64,000 nt of DNA from Euclidia mi (taxonomy: Eukaryota; Arthropoda; Insecta; Lepidoptera; Erebidae), in assembly GCA_944739405.2 (NCBI GenBank), contig OX123186.2:32845551-32909550 (forward strand), read 5' to 3'. A program made the translations under genes and the position numbers. Under the pieces are notes generated by a model, which saw nothing but the letters and a program-made list of their open reading frames with translations, had not been told where the DNA came from and made no database searches. This document shows, in pieces, positions 10,879-21,107 of the stretch (position 1 is the stretch's first letter; every line of letters begins with the position of its first letter).

Positions 10879-11407
10879 TGGAAGTACCTATACTTAAATA
10901 TATAATAATAATGTAATTTATAAGTTATTAAATATATAATAACATTAATAACGTATATAATATAAAAATTAAGCTATTTAAAAATCAATAAGTCCTCCCG
11001 CCAGTTACGTGTTACAAAAGTATAAAAATGAATTACACTTGCATGACAAAATAACACTATAACACAGAAAATGGATAAAAAATAATTAAATAAGAACAAA
11101 GAAAGAAAAATTATGTATTAGACCAGGTAAATTTTCGTTTAGTTACAAAGTTATTAATTTGGAAAAAATTCTTGACAACCCGTTTTGAAGATGAAAAGCT
11201 CAATGGTCAGAGAAAAAGAAAAAAAAATATTGACAGATATGACAGCTAATCATTGACGTACGTAAAAAATGTCAATCAAAGAGTGAAGTAAACATTTGTG
11301 TGTAACTAAATAAAACTATTTCAGGTACATGTAGATAAATAATTTAGAAATAGGTAAACAGTGAAGTACAGAATAATTTACCCGGTCTAAAACAGAGTCA
11401 AGAAAAC
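10879..11407 (-). other. Spacer between LINE ORF1 and ORF2
   Basis: About 530 bases of AT-rich sequence between the ORF1 stop and the ORF2 start, with no open frame. ORFs of this group usually lie closer together or overlap, so the long spacer is a little unusual. It could represent expanded intergenic sequence or lost ORF1 C-terminal coding. Confidence 0.5.
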
Positions 11408-12109
11408 CTATTTTTTCGGCGCAGCAGTCCGTTTGGTCTTCGCAGTGGTCGCCTTTACAGCGGGTTTCTCCGTATCCAAACCTTTGACCTTATCGAGATC
11501 GTTGAGGGACAGAATACGATGTCGCTGGCCATCCGCGCCAAGAACATAGACGGTGCCCTCTCTCGTCCAGGACTTTGCTACACCGAACTTCTCACGGGCT
11601 GCCATGAATGCTGTGTGTCTCGATCGGGTCAGGAATTCCAACAGCGTAAGACCGGCTCCTTTTAGTTTGGTCTTAGCATACCATATGCTGTCCCGCACCG
11701 ATACAGAAAGAAGCTTGATGAGTATGGATCTCGGCTTCTTGTTGGACTGCTCACGACCCATTCTATGGCAGCGCTTGATGTCTGCAGAAGTGAAGGAGTC
11801 AAGCTTGAGCCGCTGCTTGACAACCTGCGCAACTACCTCGGCTGTCTCTTCATTCTTCTGCTCCTCAACTCCATGCAGAAGTAACATTTTCCGGCGGCTG
11901 CGCATCTCCATAGTGTCGACCTGACGAGCAACCACCTCCACTTGCTCAGAAAATGTTTTGAGAGTTTGGAGTACAAAATCCTTGAATTTTAAAAATTCCT
12001 CCTCCAGGCTGCTTGTGTTTGAAGTCTTGGACGTCTTTTGGAGATCTGCCTCAAATTTGGCCATCCTTTCTTCAAAATACTGCCGGAGATTGAGCGAAGA
12101 AGCTTCCAT
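11408..12109 (-). CDS. LINE ORF1 nucleic-acid-binding protein, 233 aa
   Basis: The frame starts at ATG 12109. An N-terminal coiled coil (YFEERMAKFEADLQK through about residue 75) is followed by a basic RSRRKMLLLHGVEEQ block, then an RRM/Transposase_22-like fold with DIKRCHRMGREQ and PRSILIKLLS, and a C-terminal domain with FMAAREKFGVAKSWTREG and YVLGADGQRHRI. The C-terminus is Lys/Thr-rich (KATTAKTKRTAAPKK). This is the layout of LINE ORF1 RNA chaperones: a trimerising coiled coil, an RRM and a C-terminal domain. It is intact, about 530 bases upstream of ORF2. No zinc knuckle is visible. Confidence 0.8.
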   Translation of the reverse strand: MEASSLNLRQYFEERMAKFEADLQKTSKTSNTSSLEEEFLKFKDFVLQTLKTFSEQVEVVARQVDTMEMRSRRKMLLLHGVEEQKNEETAEVVAQVVKQRLKLDSFTSADIKRCHRMGREQSNKKPRSILIKLLSVSVRDSIWYAKTKLKGAGLTLLEFLTRSRHTAFMAAREKFGVAKSWTREGTVYVLGADGQRHRILSLNDLDKVKGLDTEKPAVKATTAKTKRTAAPKK

Positions 12110-13033
12110 AGTGAGTGAAGTGTAGTGAAGTGCTTTTGTGCTATGCTATGGTGGAGATAACACCTGACGGGCAGGTACCTGATGTTAGCTATCTATTTTA
12201 CACATTAAATTTATATTTCAATTATAATAACTATTTTATTTCAAAAAAGTTTTAACAGCTGATTCTAAAGCAGTTGTTTGATCAACTACCCACCTTTTCG
12301 AATCTAGAAACTATTATGTCTTTAAGGAATACTAGTTCAGTAGGCTATTATAACATCCCAATAAAGATCGTCAAGCAATCTGCTAGCATCATAACACCCT
12401 CTCTATGTCATGTTATCAATATATCTTTGGCACAAGGAACATTTCCAGACAGACTTAAAATATCAGTAGTCAAAACTATCTTAAAAAAAGGTTGTGACAC
12501 AGAGCCTAACAATTACAGACTAATAGCTCTGATTCCAGTCTTGGCCAAAATATTTGAAAAAAATATGCACAAGCGCTTATATAACTTCTTAATTAAATAT
12601 AATGTACTATATACAGAACAGAATGGTTTCCAAAAAGGTAAATCCATTACCCTAGCAAGTTTTTTAATTAGTAAGTAAAATATCGGCAAATTTAGACAAT
12701 AAGATTAATACCCTCGGAATATTCTTTGATATGAGCAAAGCGTTCGACTTTGATAGCCATGATATATTATTAAAATAATGTGAATTTTATGGTATTTCAG
12801 GTATAGCAAATGAATGGCTAAGGAGCTATCTTACCCATAGACAACAATATGTAGAGATAAGAAATATCAATAATCAAAACCAAGAAATGGCTTTTAAATC
12901 TAATTTAGCCCCTAACACAGTCGGAGTGCCTCAAGGGAGTATTTTATGACCGCTCCTGTTCTTGATTTATATCGATGATCTCCCTAACGAAACAAACCAT
13001 TATTGTACACTCTTCGCAGATGACATATCTTTA

Positions 13034-13279
13034 GTTATAACCATAGATCGGAATCAGGGATGCAACATTGTCAAAAGTATGGATATGCCACATTTTTTAA
13101 TGTGTTTCCGGCACTAGATTATGGAAAATGATTAAGGAAATGGATTTTTGATTAATTTTAATTTTAAAAATTAAAATCCAAAATTTTCTGGAATCTAGTT
13201 CCGGAAACACATTAAAAAATTAGGCATATCCATACTTTTGACAATGTTAGCTCCCTTAATTTTGATCCTTGGTTATAAA
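13034..13279. mobile_element. Hairpin MITE inside the old LINE
   Basis: The two halves are inverted copies. ACATTGTCAAAAGTATGGAT near 13072 and its complement near 13230-13252 match almost perfectly, and the match continues through AATGTGTTTCCGG to an AT-rich centre near 13165. The outer 35 or so bases also align, with more divergence, starting at GGTTATAA/TTATAACC. The old LINE's RT coding resumes beyond it, so it is an insertion. There is no open frame. The target duplication is unclear. A palindromic, non-autonomous DNA element is the best description. Confidence 0.7.
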
Positions 13280-14251
13280 ACAAAAACCATCTTTAGACAT
13301 TAATCAATTCAACGACGAAATCAATGACTTTGTCAAAAACATCATCCGCTGGTTAGAAAACAATAATTTGAAAATATTTATAGAAAAACTAAATATATGT
13401 AAGTTAGTTCTTTAACAAAAAGAAAAAAGAATCAAACTTATCTATTTCGTACAACCATAAACCTTTAGTAGAGTCGGAATTGGTAACCTTCCTTGGAATG
13501 AGCCTGGACAACCAATTATCGTGGAAATCACATATCGATAAAATATGCTCAAAGATTAATAAATATGTTTACGCACTTTGGCGTCTAAATAGAATCGCTA
13601 GTCAAAAATAGCCATTCAGGCATATCACGGTTATGTAGCATCAAATATACGGTATGGTATTCTGTTATGGGGTGGTTCAGTTAATTTCAATAAAAAATTC
13701 TAGCACAAAAACAATGCATCAGAGCATTTTGTGATGTAGAACCCTCAACATCTTGCAAACCCCTTATTAAAAGTTTAAGATTACTGACTGCATCAACAAT
13801 ATTCATTTTTGAAACCTGTAACTTTGTAAAGAATCACCCAGAATTGTACAAAACTCTTAGGAATCATTGTAACATTAACACTCGATATCCAACCAAACTA
13901 ATCTTACCTAATATGCGTACCGAACAATACTAAAGAAACTGTTATCCTATGTCAATCAAAATATTTAATAATCTACCAAAAGATCTGAAAGATCTACTTA
14001 TAAGCATATTTTATAAAAAAACAAAAAATGGCTAGTAGGCAAGTGTTTGTACATCACCCAAGAGTATTTTAACAATAAGGATTCGTAGTGGTATTAGATG
14101 TACCGTATTTATTATGTATTCTGATGATGTATATAATTAATTAGTACCTAATAAGGCATAACACTTTGTGAATATGTATGCCAAAGAAAATAATAAACGA
14201 AAAACAACTAAGTAGTATGTTCTAAAAATGTTAATGTTTTTTTATGTTTAT

Positions 14252-14622
14252 CATCATCCTCTTAGCGTTATCCCAATTTCAATCTGGGGCCCGCTTACTA
14301 GTCTAACCGGATTTGGCTGAATATTAGCTTTTCCACAGAGCGACTGCCTGTCTGACCTCCGCAACCCGAAGGGATAGCGATATTCCATTATTTAGACTAG
14401 TGTCAGATTATTTAGAAGGTACTGACACCCTGTAACGACTGTCAAAGATCTTTATGACAACCGGGACCGACGGCTTAACGTGCTCTCCGAGGCACGGGGC
14501 AAGCGATAAATAACAATTCAATACGCACATAACTCCGATAAGTCATTGGTGCGCGCCGTGGATTCGAACCCGATACCCTCTGCATGGCAGTCTGTTGGTA
14601 TCTCCACTAGGCTATCGCTGCC
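14252..14622 (-). repeat. SINE with 15-bp target duplication, minus strand
   Basis: Flanked by identical TTTTTTTATGTTTAT at 14237-14251 and 14623-14637. On the minus strand it begins with a tRNA-like head (14622 to about 14540): box A-like GATAGCCTAGTGG and box B GGGTTCGAATCC. It continues through CGCTTGCCCCGTGCCTCGG and ends in GCGTTATCC-complement sequence and GATGATGA. The same family appears 5'-truncated at 37728-38000 (+) and as 3' fragments at 27717-27800 and 35990-36095. The long, perfect target duplication marks LINE-mediated insertion. Confidence 0.85.
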
Positions 14623-14637
14623 TTTTTTTATGTTTAT

Positions 14638-14869
14638 ACAATATTATAATAATTGCTATATGTTATGTAGGTAAATATAATTATGTCTCACATGCCAGAA
14701 ATGGTGAATATGTGGCTACTAGTTTAACAGGCACCCTGCTATCTGTATAAACCCATATTTTGTGAGCTAATAAATGGTTTAATGGTTTAAATGGTTTAAT
14801 CTGTATCTATTATGCATAATGCTTATAATACGCATCCAAGGTAGTAGAGCCTTGCTGATTTCAGCATGA
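14638..14869. other. Possible retroposon 3' end, otherwise unassigned
   Basis: Near 14690-14803 the sequence runs into repeated ATGGTTTAA units (TAAATGGTTTAATGGTTTAA), which resemble the repeated 3' terminus of a non-LTR element. No coding was seen and the family is not identified. Confidence 0.35.
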
Positions 14870-15150
14870 ATGGCGGCCCATTCCCTCGACCGGGGAAGTA
14901 CTATCCTCTCACAGAAGAAATAGTACCTAAACTGTTGCGTTTTGTTCGGTGAGTGAGAGTGCTGGAGGCCCTATCCCTTATTCCTTGTCCCTCATCCCAC
15001 TCCTCATCCTATGCCTTTGCCCAACCCCAAGGGACAGCAACGCACTTGTGATTCCTGTAGTGTTGCTTGTGTCCATGGGCGGCGGTAATTGCTTACCATC
15101 AGGCGATCCATCTGCTCGTTTGCCACCTATTACAATAAAAAAATATATAT
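14870..15150 (+). repeat. Interspersed retroposon ending in a GGCGGTAATTGCTTACC block
   Basis: A GC-richer segment. It has GCGGCCCATTCCCTCGACCG at the left, a pyrimidine-rich middle (TCCCTCATCCCACTCCTC), and GGCGGTAATTGCTTACCATC followed by GGCGATCCATCTGCTCGTTT and an A-rich end (AATAAAAAAATAT). I recall the last block as a very common lepidopteran repeat, a SINE or LINE 3' end. The open frames here are by-products. Confidence 0.6.
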
Positions 15151-15443
15151 GCAGGTACCAAAAAAAAAACTTACTAAACATAGATATAATTTTATGAAAT
15201 ATTTTTAGTCGTAAGTAAAATGGTACTGGCATCAGTGTCAAAGTTGTTACACCCTATTTTCAGATAGATGAGCTAGATGCGCCGTGTTCACCCCAGAATT
15301 TTGGTAACCGATTCAAAATTCCAGGAGGGACATCTAATTAACTTCACACCATGCATTGCTTTGCTTTGTGAACAGCCAGGCTCACCTTGAAAAAATTTTA
15401 GCTCAATCATATTCGAATTCTGATCGTTTCAACCCCTTTCAAT
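15151..15443. other. Unassigned sequence left of a DNA element
   Basis: No recognisable coding. The stretch 15260-15430 has a somewhat higher GC content and may be an old repeat, but no ends could be placed. Confidence 0.4.
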
Positions 15444-15987
15444 GGGGTATTCCTGAAAGCGCAACTATTTTTGAGCGCAACTAAAAAAGCGCAACTACTT
15501 TATTCCACAAAGCGCAACTAAATATCAAGATGCAATAGTGCTGGTTAATAACAAATGGAAAATATCGATAGTTGATAAGACAGGACATTTTAGTATACTT
15601 TAGCTGTTGCTGTGCGCCTGAGTTTTACCTATACCATCCAGTGCTTTATTTCGGATTCATGACCTTAACTAGGTTTTATTAGGCTACTAACTTCTGTTCA
15701 TTTATGTTACCCTGGTACTTTTCAAAACATTTTCCTGATTGATATTTGTTACCAGATTCTATAAACACTTGTTCATTTCTGTTATCCTGGTACTTTTAAG
15801 AGCGATCACCATAATATAATAATTAAAAAATGGGCAGACGATTTACAAATCCTATCGATAGTTCACAGTCCTTTAAGAATCTGTTATGCCCCTACACTAT
15901 TTTTCGACGCGGTTGCGCTTTGTGGAATAAAGTAGTTGCGCTTTTTTAGTTGCGCTCAAAAATAGTTGCGCTTTCAGGAATATCCCG
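15444..15987. mobile_element. Non-autonomous DNA transposon with about 75-bp TIRs
   Basis: Terminal inverted repeats of about 75 bp start GGGGTATTCCTGAAAGCGCA on the left and match the complement of the right end (CAGGAATATCCCG). Each arm carries several copies of AAGCGCAACT (three to four per arm). TTTCAAT flanks both ends (15437-15443 and 15988-15994), a 7-bp candidate target duplication. The 544-bp element has no open frame. The superfamily is uncertain: 7-8-bp duplications fit hAT- or P-like elements, and the terminal sequence was not matched to a known family. Confidence 0.8.
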
Positions 15988-16137
15988 TTTCAATTTGTTA
16001 AATTGCAAAAACAAAGCCAGTTATACTAAATTATAATGCTGGGTTTCTTTTCTCGATATTTTTGTCACCATCTTGATCACATGATTTATAGATAAAAACA
16101 AAGCTCTTACAATAGCTTATTCTGTAAATATAATCAA

Positions 16138-17195
16138 ACTCTGAAATCCCTTTATGAGGATTATAGAGCTTGTGTGAGGATAAACGGGGTATACACTGAC
16201 TGGTTCACCATCGACACAGGTGTTAGACAAGGATCTGTAGCGTCGCCGTGGCTGTTTAACCTCTTCATGGATAGTTGTTTGCAAGATTTGAAACATAGTG
16301 ATTGTGGATTAAGGAAGAACGAGTTGCTTGTCAAATGCCCCCTTTATGCTGATGATCAGGTTATACTTGCGTCTTCAGCGGAGGAGTTGCAGGAGATGGT
16401 AACAATCATGTATGGTGCGCGAGAGAGGAAAGGAATGAAAGTGAATGTAAGTAAAACGAAAGTGATGGTTTTTGAAAAGGAGGAATGCGTTACGGCTTGT
16501 AATGTTATGCTCGATGGCAACGAGTGGAGCAAGTGAATAAGTTTGTATATTTAGGTACGCTGTTTACAAGAGATGGTAAGAATGTAGAAGATATTGAAAG
16601 AAGAGTTAATGCAGGTAACAGAGTGAGTGGAGCTCTGAAGGCGTTTATATATAGCCAAAACGTGTCTAAAAAAGCACGTTTGGCTGTGCATAGAGGGGTG
16701 TTAGAACCTACGCTTATGTATGGTAGTGAAAGTTGGGTATGGCAAAAGAGTCATGAAAGTAGAATAAATGCTGTAAAAATGAGAGCACTGAGAAGTATGC
16801 GTGTGTGTCTTTGACTGACAGAGTAAAGAATTATGTGATAAGAGAGTTTTGTGGGGTAAAAAAAGATGTAGTGACAAGCATCGAGAAAGGTATGCTAAGG
16901 TGGTTTGGGCACGTGGAGAGGATGGATGACGAAAGATTGACCAAGCAGATAAACAAGGCAAGTGTGAATGGGACAGGACGAAGGGGAAGACCTAGGCGGA
17001 CGTTCTCTGACCAGATTGGAGACATCCTGAAAAAAGGACAGGTCAGCAGTACCCTTAACAGAAGAGCAGGCATGAGAAACTTGATGGGAGTGAATGAAGC
17101 AAGAGAGGTATGTCAGGATCGTTGCAAATGGCGTTCCGTAGTCTCTGCCTACCTCTCCGGGAAACACGCGTGAGACTATGTATGTGTAATCAAAC
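16138..17195 (+). pseudogene. 5'-truncated RTE-like LINE, reverse transcriptase part
   Basis: Three neighbouring frames give consecutive RT blocks: KSLYEDYRACVRINGVYTDW, GVRQGSVASPWLFNLFMDS, the catalytic LYADDQVILA, GMKVNVSKTKVMVFE, YLGTLFTRDGKNVEDIERR, MYGSESWVWQKSHESRINA, MLRWFGHVERMDDERLTKQ and GRRGRPRRTFSDQIGDILKK. It ends in VVSAYLSGKHA-stop just before the tail ACTATGTATGTGTAAT. Shifts near 16515 and 16805 break the frame. Everything upstream of the RT palm is missing, as in typical abortive target-primed insertions. A related, longer copy lies at 38490-40400. The YADD is intact, but the frame is not. RTE group is my best clade guess. Confidence 0.75.
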
Positions 17196-17213
17196 GTGTT
17201 CATAAAAATGTTT

Positions 17214-17301
17214 ACCCTACGAACGTGTCACAAATGAATCTATATATTTATAATCCATAGATTATAAATATATAGATTCATTTGTGACACGTTCGTAGGG
17301 T
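17214..17301. repeat. Perfect 42-bp-arm hairpin, 4-nt loop
   Basis: Left arm 17214-17255 and right arm 17260-17301 are exact reverse complements (ACCCTACGAACGTGTCACAA at the outer left), with loop CATA. No transposon ends are visible outside it. A second hairpin with the same loop follows 8 bases later. Confidence 0.95.
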
Positions 17302-17309
17302 TATGTTAC

Positions 17310-17337
17310 GTTACGGTATACCATAGTATACCGTAAC
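17310..17337. repeat. Perfect 12-bp-arm hairpin, 4-nt loop
   Basis: GTTACGGTATAC, loop CATA, GTATACCGTAAC. Exact arms, directly after the larger hairpin at 17214-17301. Confidence 0.95.
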
Positions 17338-18331
17338 ATCATACTAGGAGTAATATAAGTAAAGAGGTAATATTTATTTACACGTTGCCTTGTAAAAGAA
17401 ACTTCTTCATTTCGCAAAAATAATCAGAACGTACTAGACCTAACCTGTGGGAAAAATCCAGTCGCACAATATATAATGTTTTCGTGATTGCGGGCGAATA
17501 TTGCTTATCCTCGACGTTGGCCGACATAGAAGCTGCGGAGAGGCTTCAGATAGACACGCAGTGAATCCTATTTAATGTCCCACATGAATAATACTCGCAC
17601 TGTATTCGCACTTTCATCTTAGGATGCTTAAGTGCAAAAATGTTGATAGCTGTACATTTTCGGGAACAATATGGGTGGAAGTGTTCATATTATTTTTATA
17701 CTAAAATTTGATTAAAAAATACCGAAAGAGTGTTTTAAACAAGGCAAGTGTCACTCGGAAACGAAACAGTGAGGCAGGTAGCATTTCAAAGGCGACAGAA
17801 AATACGAGTGTCGCATCATTGATTTTCACTAAAGATGACACTATAATCTTCTTGTATGGTCTAGTACTTTCGAATACATTATAGGGTAAGTCTTAAACAC
17901 ATTTGAACAAAGGATACTTCTAATACAGAGTGATGAAGATGTCGAGTTTTGATTGAAAACTCGACATCAAACCCTATACCAACCCGTTTGGCCAGCCTTC
18001 TATACTTAGTCGTGCAGTGATATTGTACAGCAAATAGGAATCGGTTTAAAGCAGTAGAGTGCAAGTCTGTTAAGAAAAGTAAAGTCATATAATATATCAA
18101 TAAACAAAGTTAAAAACACCGTTTTCTGAAGTATTGTATCCAACTTCTTTATTATACACGCACACATGCATAAGTAAAGTAACATTATGAAACGAATTCC
18201 AACTGGTTTTACATTACCTGCAAGTCGGTGTCTATAAGTTATTATGAACTTAAGTGTAAGTTCTCTTTGCTTCTAGCATTCAAAGGTGCCTTAATAACAT
18301 AGATATACAAATATAATTATATAGCTAAAAC
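17338..18331. other. Unassigned sequence with a small hairpin
   Basis: No gene recognised. A 13-bp-arm perfect inverted repeat with a 5-nt loop lies at 17938-17968 (GATGTCGAGTTTT / AAAACTCGACATC). The phrase CAACCCGTTTGGCCAGC near 17981 recurs at about 32547, so part of this is repeat-derived. Confidence 0.5.
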
Positions 18332-19620
18332 GATGGCGTTCTATCTCCGTTACTCTTCGCAATTTTTATAAATTCTATATCCCGTAATTTAATTTGGTCC
18401 TACCACCTTTACGCAGATAACTTACAAATTTACTCGCAGGCACCCCCAGAATCAGTAGCAGACGCTTTTTCTTCAATAAATACTGACTTAACGCAAATAT
18501 GTGAGTGGAGCAAAAAATTCGGCCTCAAGGTAAATCCCTTAAAAACGCAGCTTGTTCTTATCGGCAGTCCTAAGATGATCTCGAGGGTCGATTGGTTAAT
18601 GTTGCCTGAGATTAAATTCGACGGTAAAATATTACAATGTACAGACCATGTAAATAATTTGGGCATATATCTAGATAGCAATTTAACATAGGGCCATCAA
18701 ATACAGGAGACTAGTCGTAAGTTGTTTGCGTCAGCGGGTTCCTTGCGTAGGCTGCGGAATTTTCTTCCAACAGCCACTAAAATTGCGCTTGCTGAATCTT
18801 TACTCCTTCCAGTACTCGATTATGCCGATGTCAGCTATCTTGATCTCACTGAGCAGCAACTTGACAAACTTGAGCGTCTCCAGAATTTTTGTATAAGATT
18901 AATATTTGGTCTTCGCAAATATGATCATGTATCAGAATTTCGTAACAAACTCAAGTGGCTCCCAATTCGTCTTCGCAGGAATACGTACTCATATTCTTAC
19001 ATTATTGTATAACGTTTTATTCGATCCTAGCACTCCCCTGTATCTCAAAGAACGTTTTAAGTTCCTCCATGACACACATTCAAAGTTTCTGAGGTCGTCA
19101 GAGAATCTAAGACTGCACATGCCAATGCATTCAACAAACTTCTTTGATAAATCCTTTGCTGTCCAGGCAGTGCGCTTGTGGTGTAACCATTAGAAATTAG
19201 GCAAGCAAAGTCATTAGGCATATTTAAAAAGGCTTTAAAACAACATTTCCTAGCTAGTAACTAAGTCATTGTTTATAGCATGATTTTACTATAATATCTA
19301 AACTGTAATATGTATGTATGTATATTATTATGTATGTATTATTATGTATTATGTATATTATCACGTATATTAATATGTATTTTATTATGTATTTATGCAC
19401 CGTATGTATATGTTAATTTAAACAAGTAACTTTATTACTACACCATTGAATTACTATATTTCTCTAGCCTATTTGTGTCCATCCAAAAGTTGCCTGTAAG
19501 AAATTGCTTTTTGCGATAAGGCCGCCCATTGTGCATTTAAATTGTAAACTTAACTATCTCTCTTGTCTCTGTAAAATTTCTGTGTATGGTGTACAATAAA
19601 GCATTATCTAATCTAATCTA
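18332..19620 (+). pseudogene. 5'-truncated copy of the 7521-12307 LINE
   Basis: Begins inside the RT at GVLSPLLFAIF (18334) and runs to the same 3' tail, ACAATAAAGCATTATC plus the TAATC repeat at 19620. The coding order matches ORF2 of the complete element: YHLYADNLQIY (the catalytic box reads YADN, so the second Asp is lost), ICEWSKKFGLKVNP, KLFASAGSLRRLRNFLP, LERLQNFCIRLIFGLRKYDH and the KSFAVQAVRLW block. Stops and shifts occur at about 18690, 19010 and 19190. CTAAAAC flanks both ends (18325-18331 and 19618-19624, partly overlapping the tail repeat), a likely target duplication. The 3' UTR is rich in TATG repeats. Confidence 0.85.
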
Positions 19621-21000
19621 AAACTATTATAATATACTAGTATAATTTTCTAGTATAATTATATAACTTAGTAACTCCAGTTCCAAGAAAAACAATTCTA
19701 AGAAACTCAGGAATGATGATATCGAACAGTTAGCTCTTACATGATTAATTCAGTCAGAATATAGCAACTGACTTATCTTGATGTACTTTAATCAACTTTA
19801 TGCGTACCTCCTCAACTACTTAGGTTGTATTGTATACCAACGGAACACTATAACATTTCTCCCACATTCAAGTAAATCAAACATTTCAATACATCCGATC
19901 TACCTGAAACCTATTTCCCTCATTCTTCAGCAGAAATTTGTCAAAAAGAGCAATGTTCACGGTACGCTCAGATCCGTCTCAAACAAACTACACTTTGTGT
20001 TGGTTTGTAGCAATAAAAATTCACGACCTAGCGATCAGGTGTGTCGAGAGTCAAACTATCGTTTCAATCCATTTGCTTAGTGATATTTCAAAACTATTGA
20101 AGCTTGTGATTCTTTGTGAAATAGCTGCTATATAAATGGAGAAGACAGCCGTTTTTATGTCTGTTTCTGTTATGTTAGTACCCTACATAAATATGTTTCT
20201 TTATTTTGTAGTCATTTATAAATACTTAAAGTGCTATGTGTAATTTTTACTCGACTGCGCAATGCAAAGGGGAGTAATGTGTTTATCAACTTATTGATCG
20301 TTATTTTAATACAATGTTTAAAATAATCTTTATTAGAACAACTCATCAAATAGTAACTATTTGTCACGCAATTCGATTTAGTTAAAACATTATTATTTAT
20401 TTAGTCTATATTACGACTATCAGCACTACTTATTTATAAAATGTTGACGAAGCAGTATATTATCAGTTGTAACCAGATATTACTTATCTCCAGAATACGA
20501 GGCTTAATTAAATCAATAAGCCCAAGATCGATGTATTGTTGCACGTAAATTAATGGAATATTATTCACGCACAAGATGTGGCAGCGCCAAAATCAATAAG
20601 ACGGTTGATCTGTACTTATACTTATTCATGAATGGCTGCAATTTTTTTGAAACTAAAGTACCGATTGTCGCTAGGTAATTCATTTTGACAGAATAGTTGC
20701 ACCATTCTGAACATCTGTATTTATATAAATCTTGCGCTACTGTCAGACTGACAGACAAGCTACAGGCAAAACTATTAGGCGTAAGAAGCTGAAATTTGGT
20801 ATATATCTTCCTTGAGGCGCACTAAGACGGGATTTTCCGAAGTTTTCTCGGAGTGGGGCAGAAAAGGTGTAATTAAAAACTGTGCGGACGTAGCTGTAGG
20901 CATGCTCTAGTCTTCTATAAAATTTTATAATATGTAATAATTTCCGATTAAAAGTAAATCTAAATAAAGACGTATATATATTACAGTATCTATTTCATTT
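19621..21000. other. AT-rich sequence without recognisable genes
   Basis: Short open frames near 19778-20135 and 20561-20758 carry no motif I recognise. No tRNA, repeat ends or promoter could be supported. Confidence 0.45.
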
Positions 21001-21107
21001 CCTTTTTTAAAATGGGTCTATATTATCGTCCACTAACTTTTCGGCGGCTTTATTTACGCTATTCCGAGTTATATCACTGCAAAGTTTGATCAAATTCTGT
21101 TTAGTTG

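Larger units (their letters stand above)
7521..12307 (-). mobile_element. Apparently complete non-LTR retrotransposon (CR1/Jockey group)
   Basis: Minus-strand LINE with a 5' UTR (12307 to 12110), ORF1 (12109-11408), spacer (11407-10879), ORF2 (10878-7954) and a 3' UTR ending in a (TAATC)n-type tail at 7521-7540. It is flanked by AAACT at 7516-7520 and 12308-12312, a 5-bp target duplication. Removing the element and one copy restores the reading frame of the older LINE. The 3' UTR holds a TA microsatellite. 5'-truncated relatives lie at 18332-19620 (+) and 43374-44106 (-). Both ORFs are open, so this is the best-preserved LINE in the window. Clade naming beyond the APE-type CR1/Jockey assemblage is not certain. 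Confidence 0.85.
7365..14035 (+). pseudogene. LINE reverse transcriptase ORF2, split by a nested LINE and a MITE
   Basis: The pieces, in order, are IANKFNNFFIAL near 7375, TPVTHDEIYKT up to 7520, then after the insertion IMSLRNTSSVGYYNIPIK from 12312, TEPNNYRLIALIPVLAKIFE near 12500, FFDMSKAFDFD near 12727, GVPQGSIL near 12927, FADDIS near 13016, a -strand-like gap filled by a hairpin element, and KIFNNLPKDLKD near 13960. These are the RT finger, palm and thumb motifs of APE-type LINEs. The EN domain is absent. Stops occur, for example, after the QGSIL motif. Joining 7515-7520 to 12313 keeps the reading frame, which shows where the later LINE landed. Confidence 0.7.
6480..14205 (+). mobile_element. 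Old degenerate non-LTR retrotransposon, host of nested insertions
   Basis: Plus-strand LINE remnant. It has ORF1-like sequence at 6531-7340, then a jump (the endonuclease region is missing) to the RT linker near 7365, an RT interrupted at 7520, resumption at 12308, the RT core to about 13060, a hairpin MITE, and the RT C-terminus to about 14040 with the tail near 14200. Two later elements lie inside: the minus-strand LINE 7521-12307 and the hairpin at 13034-13279. Many stops and frameshifts show that it is dead. The clade is probably within the CR1/Jockey group. Confidence 0.7.
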
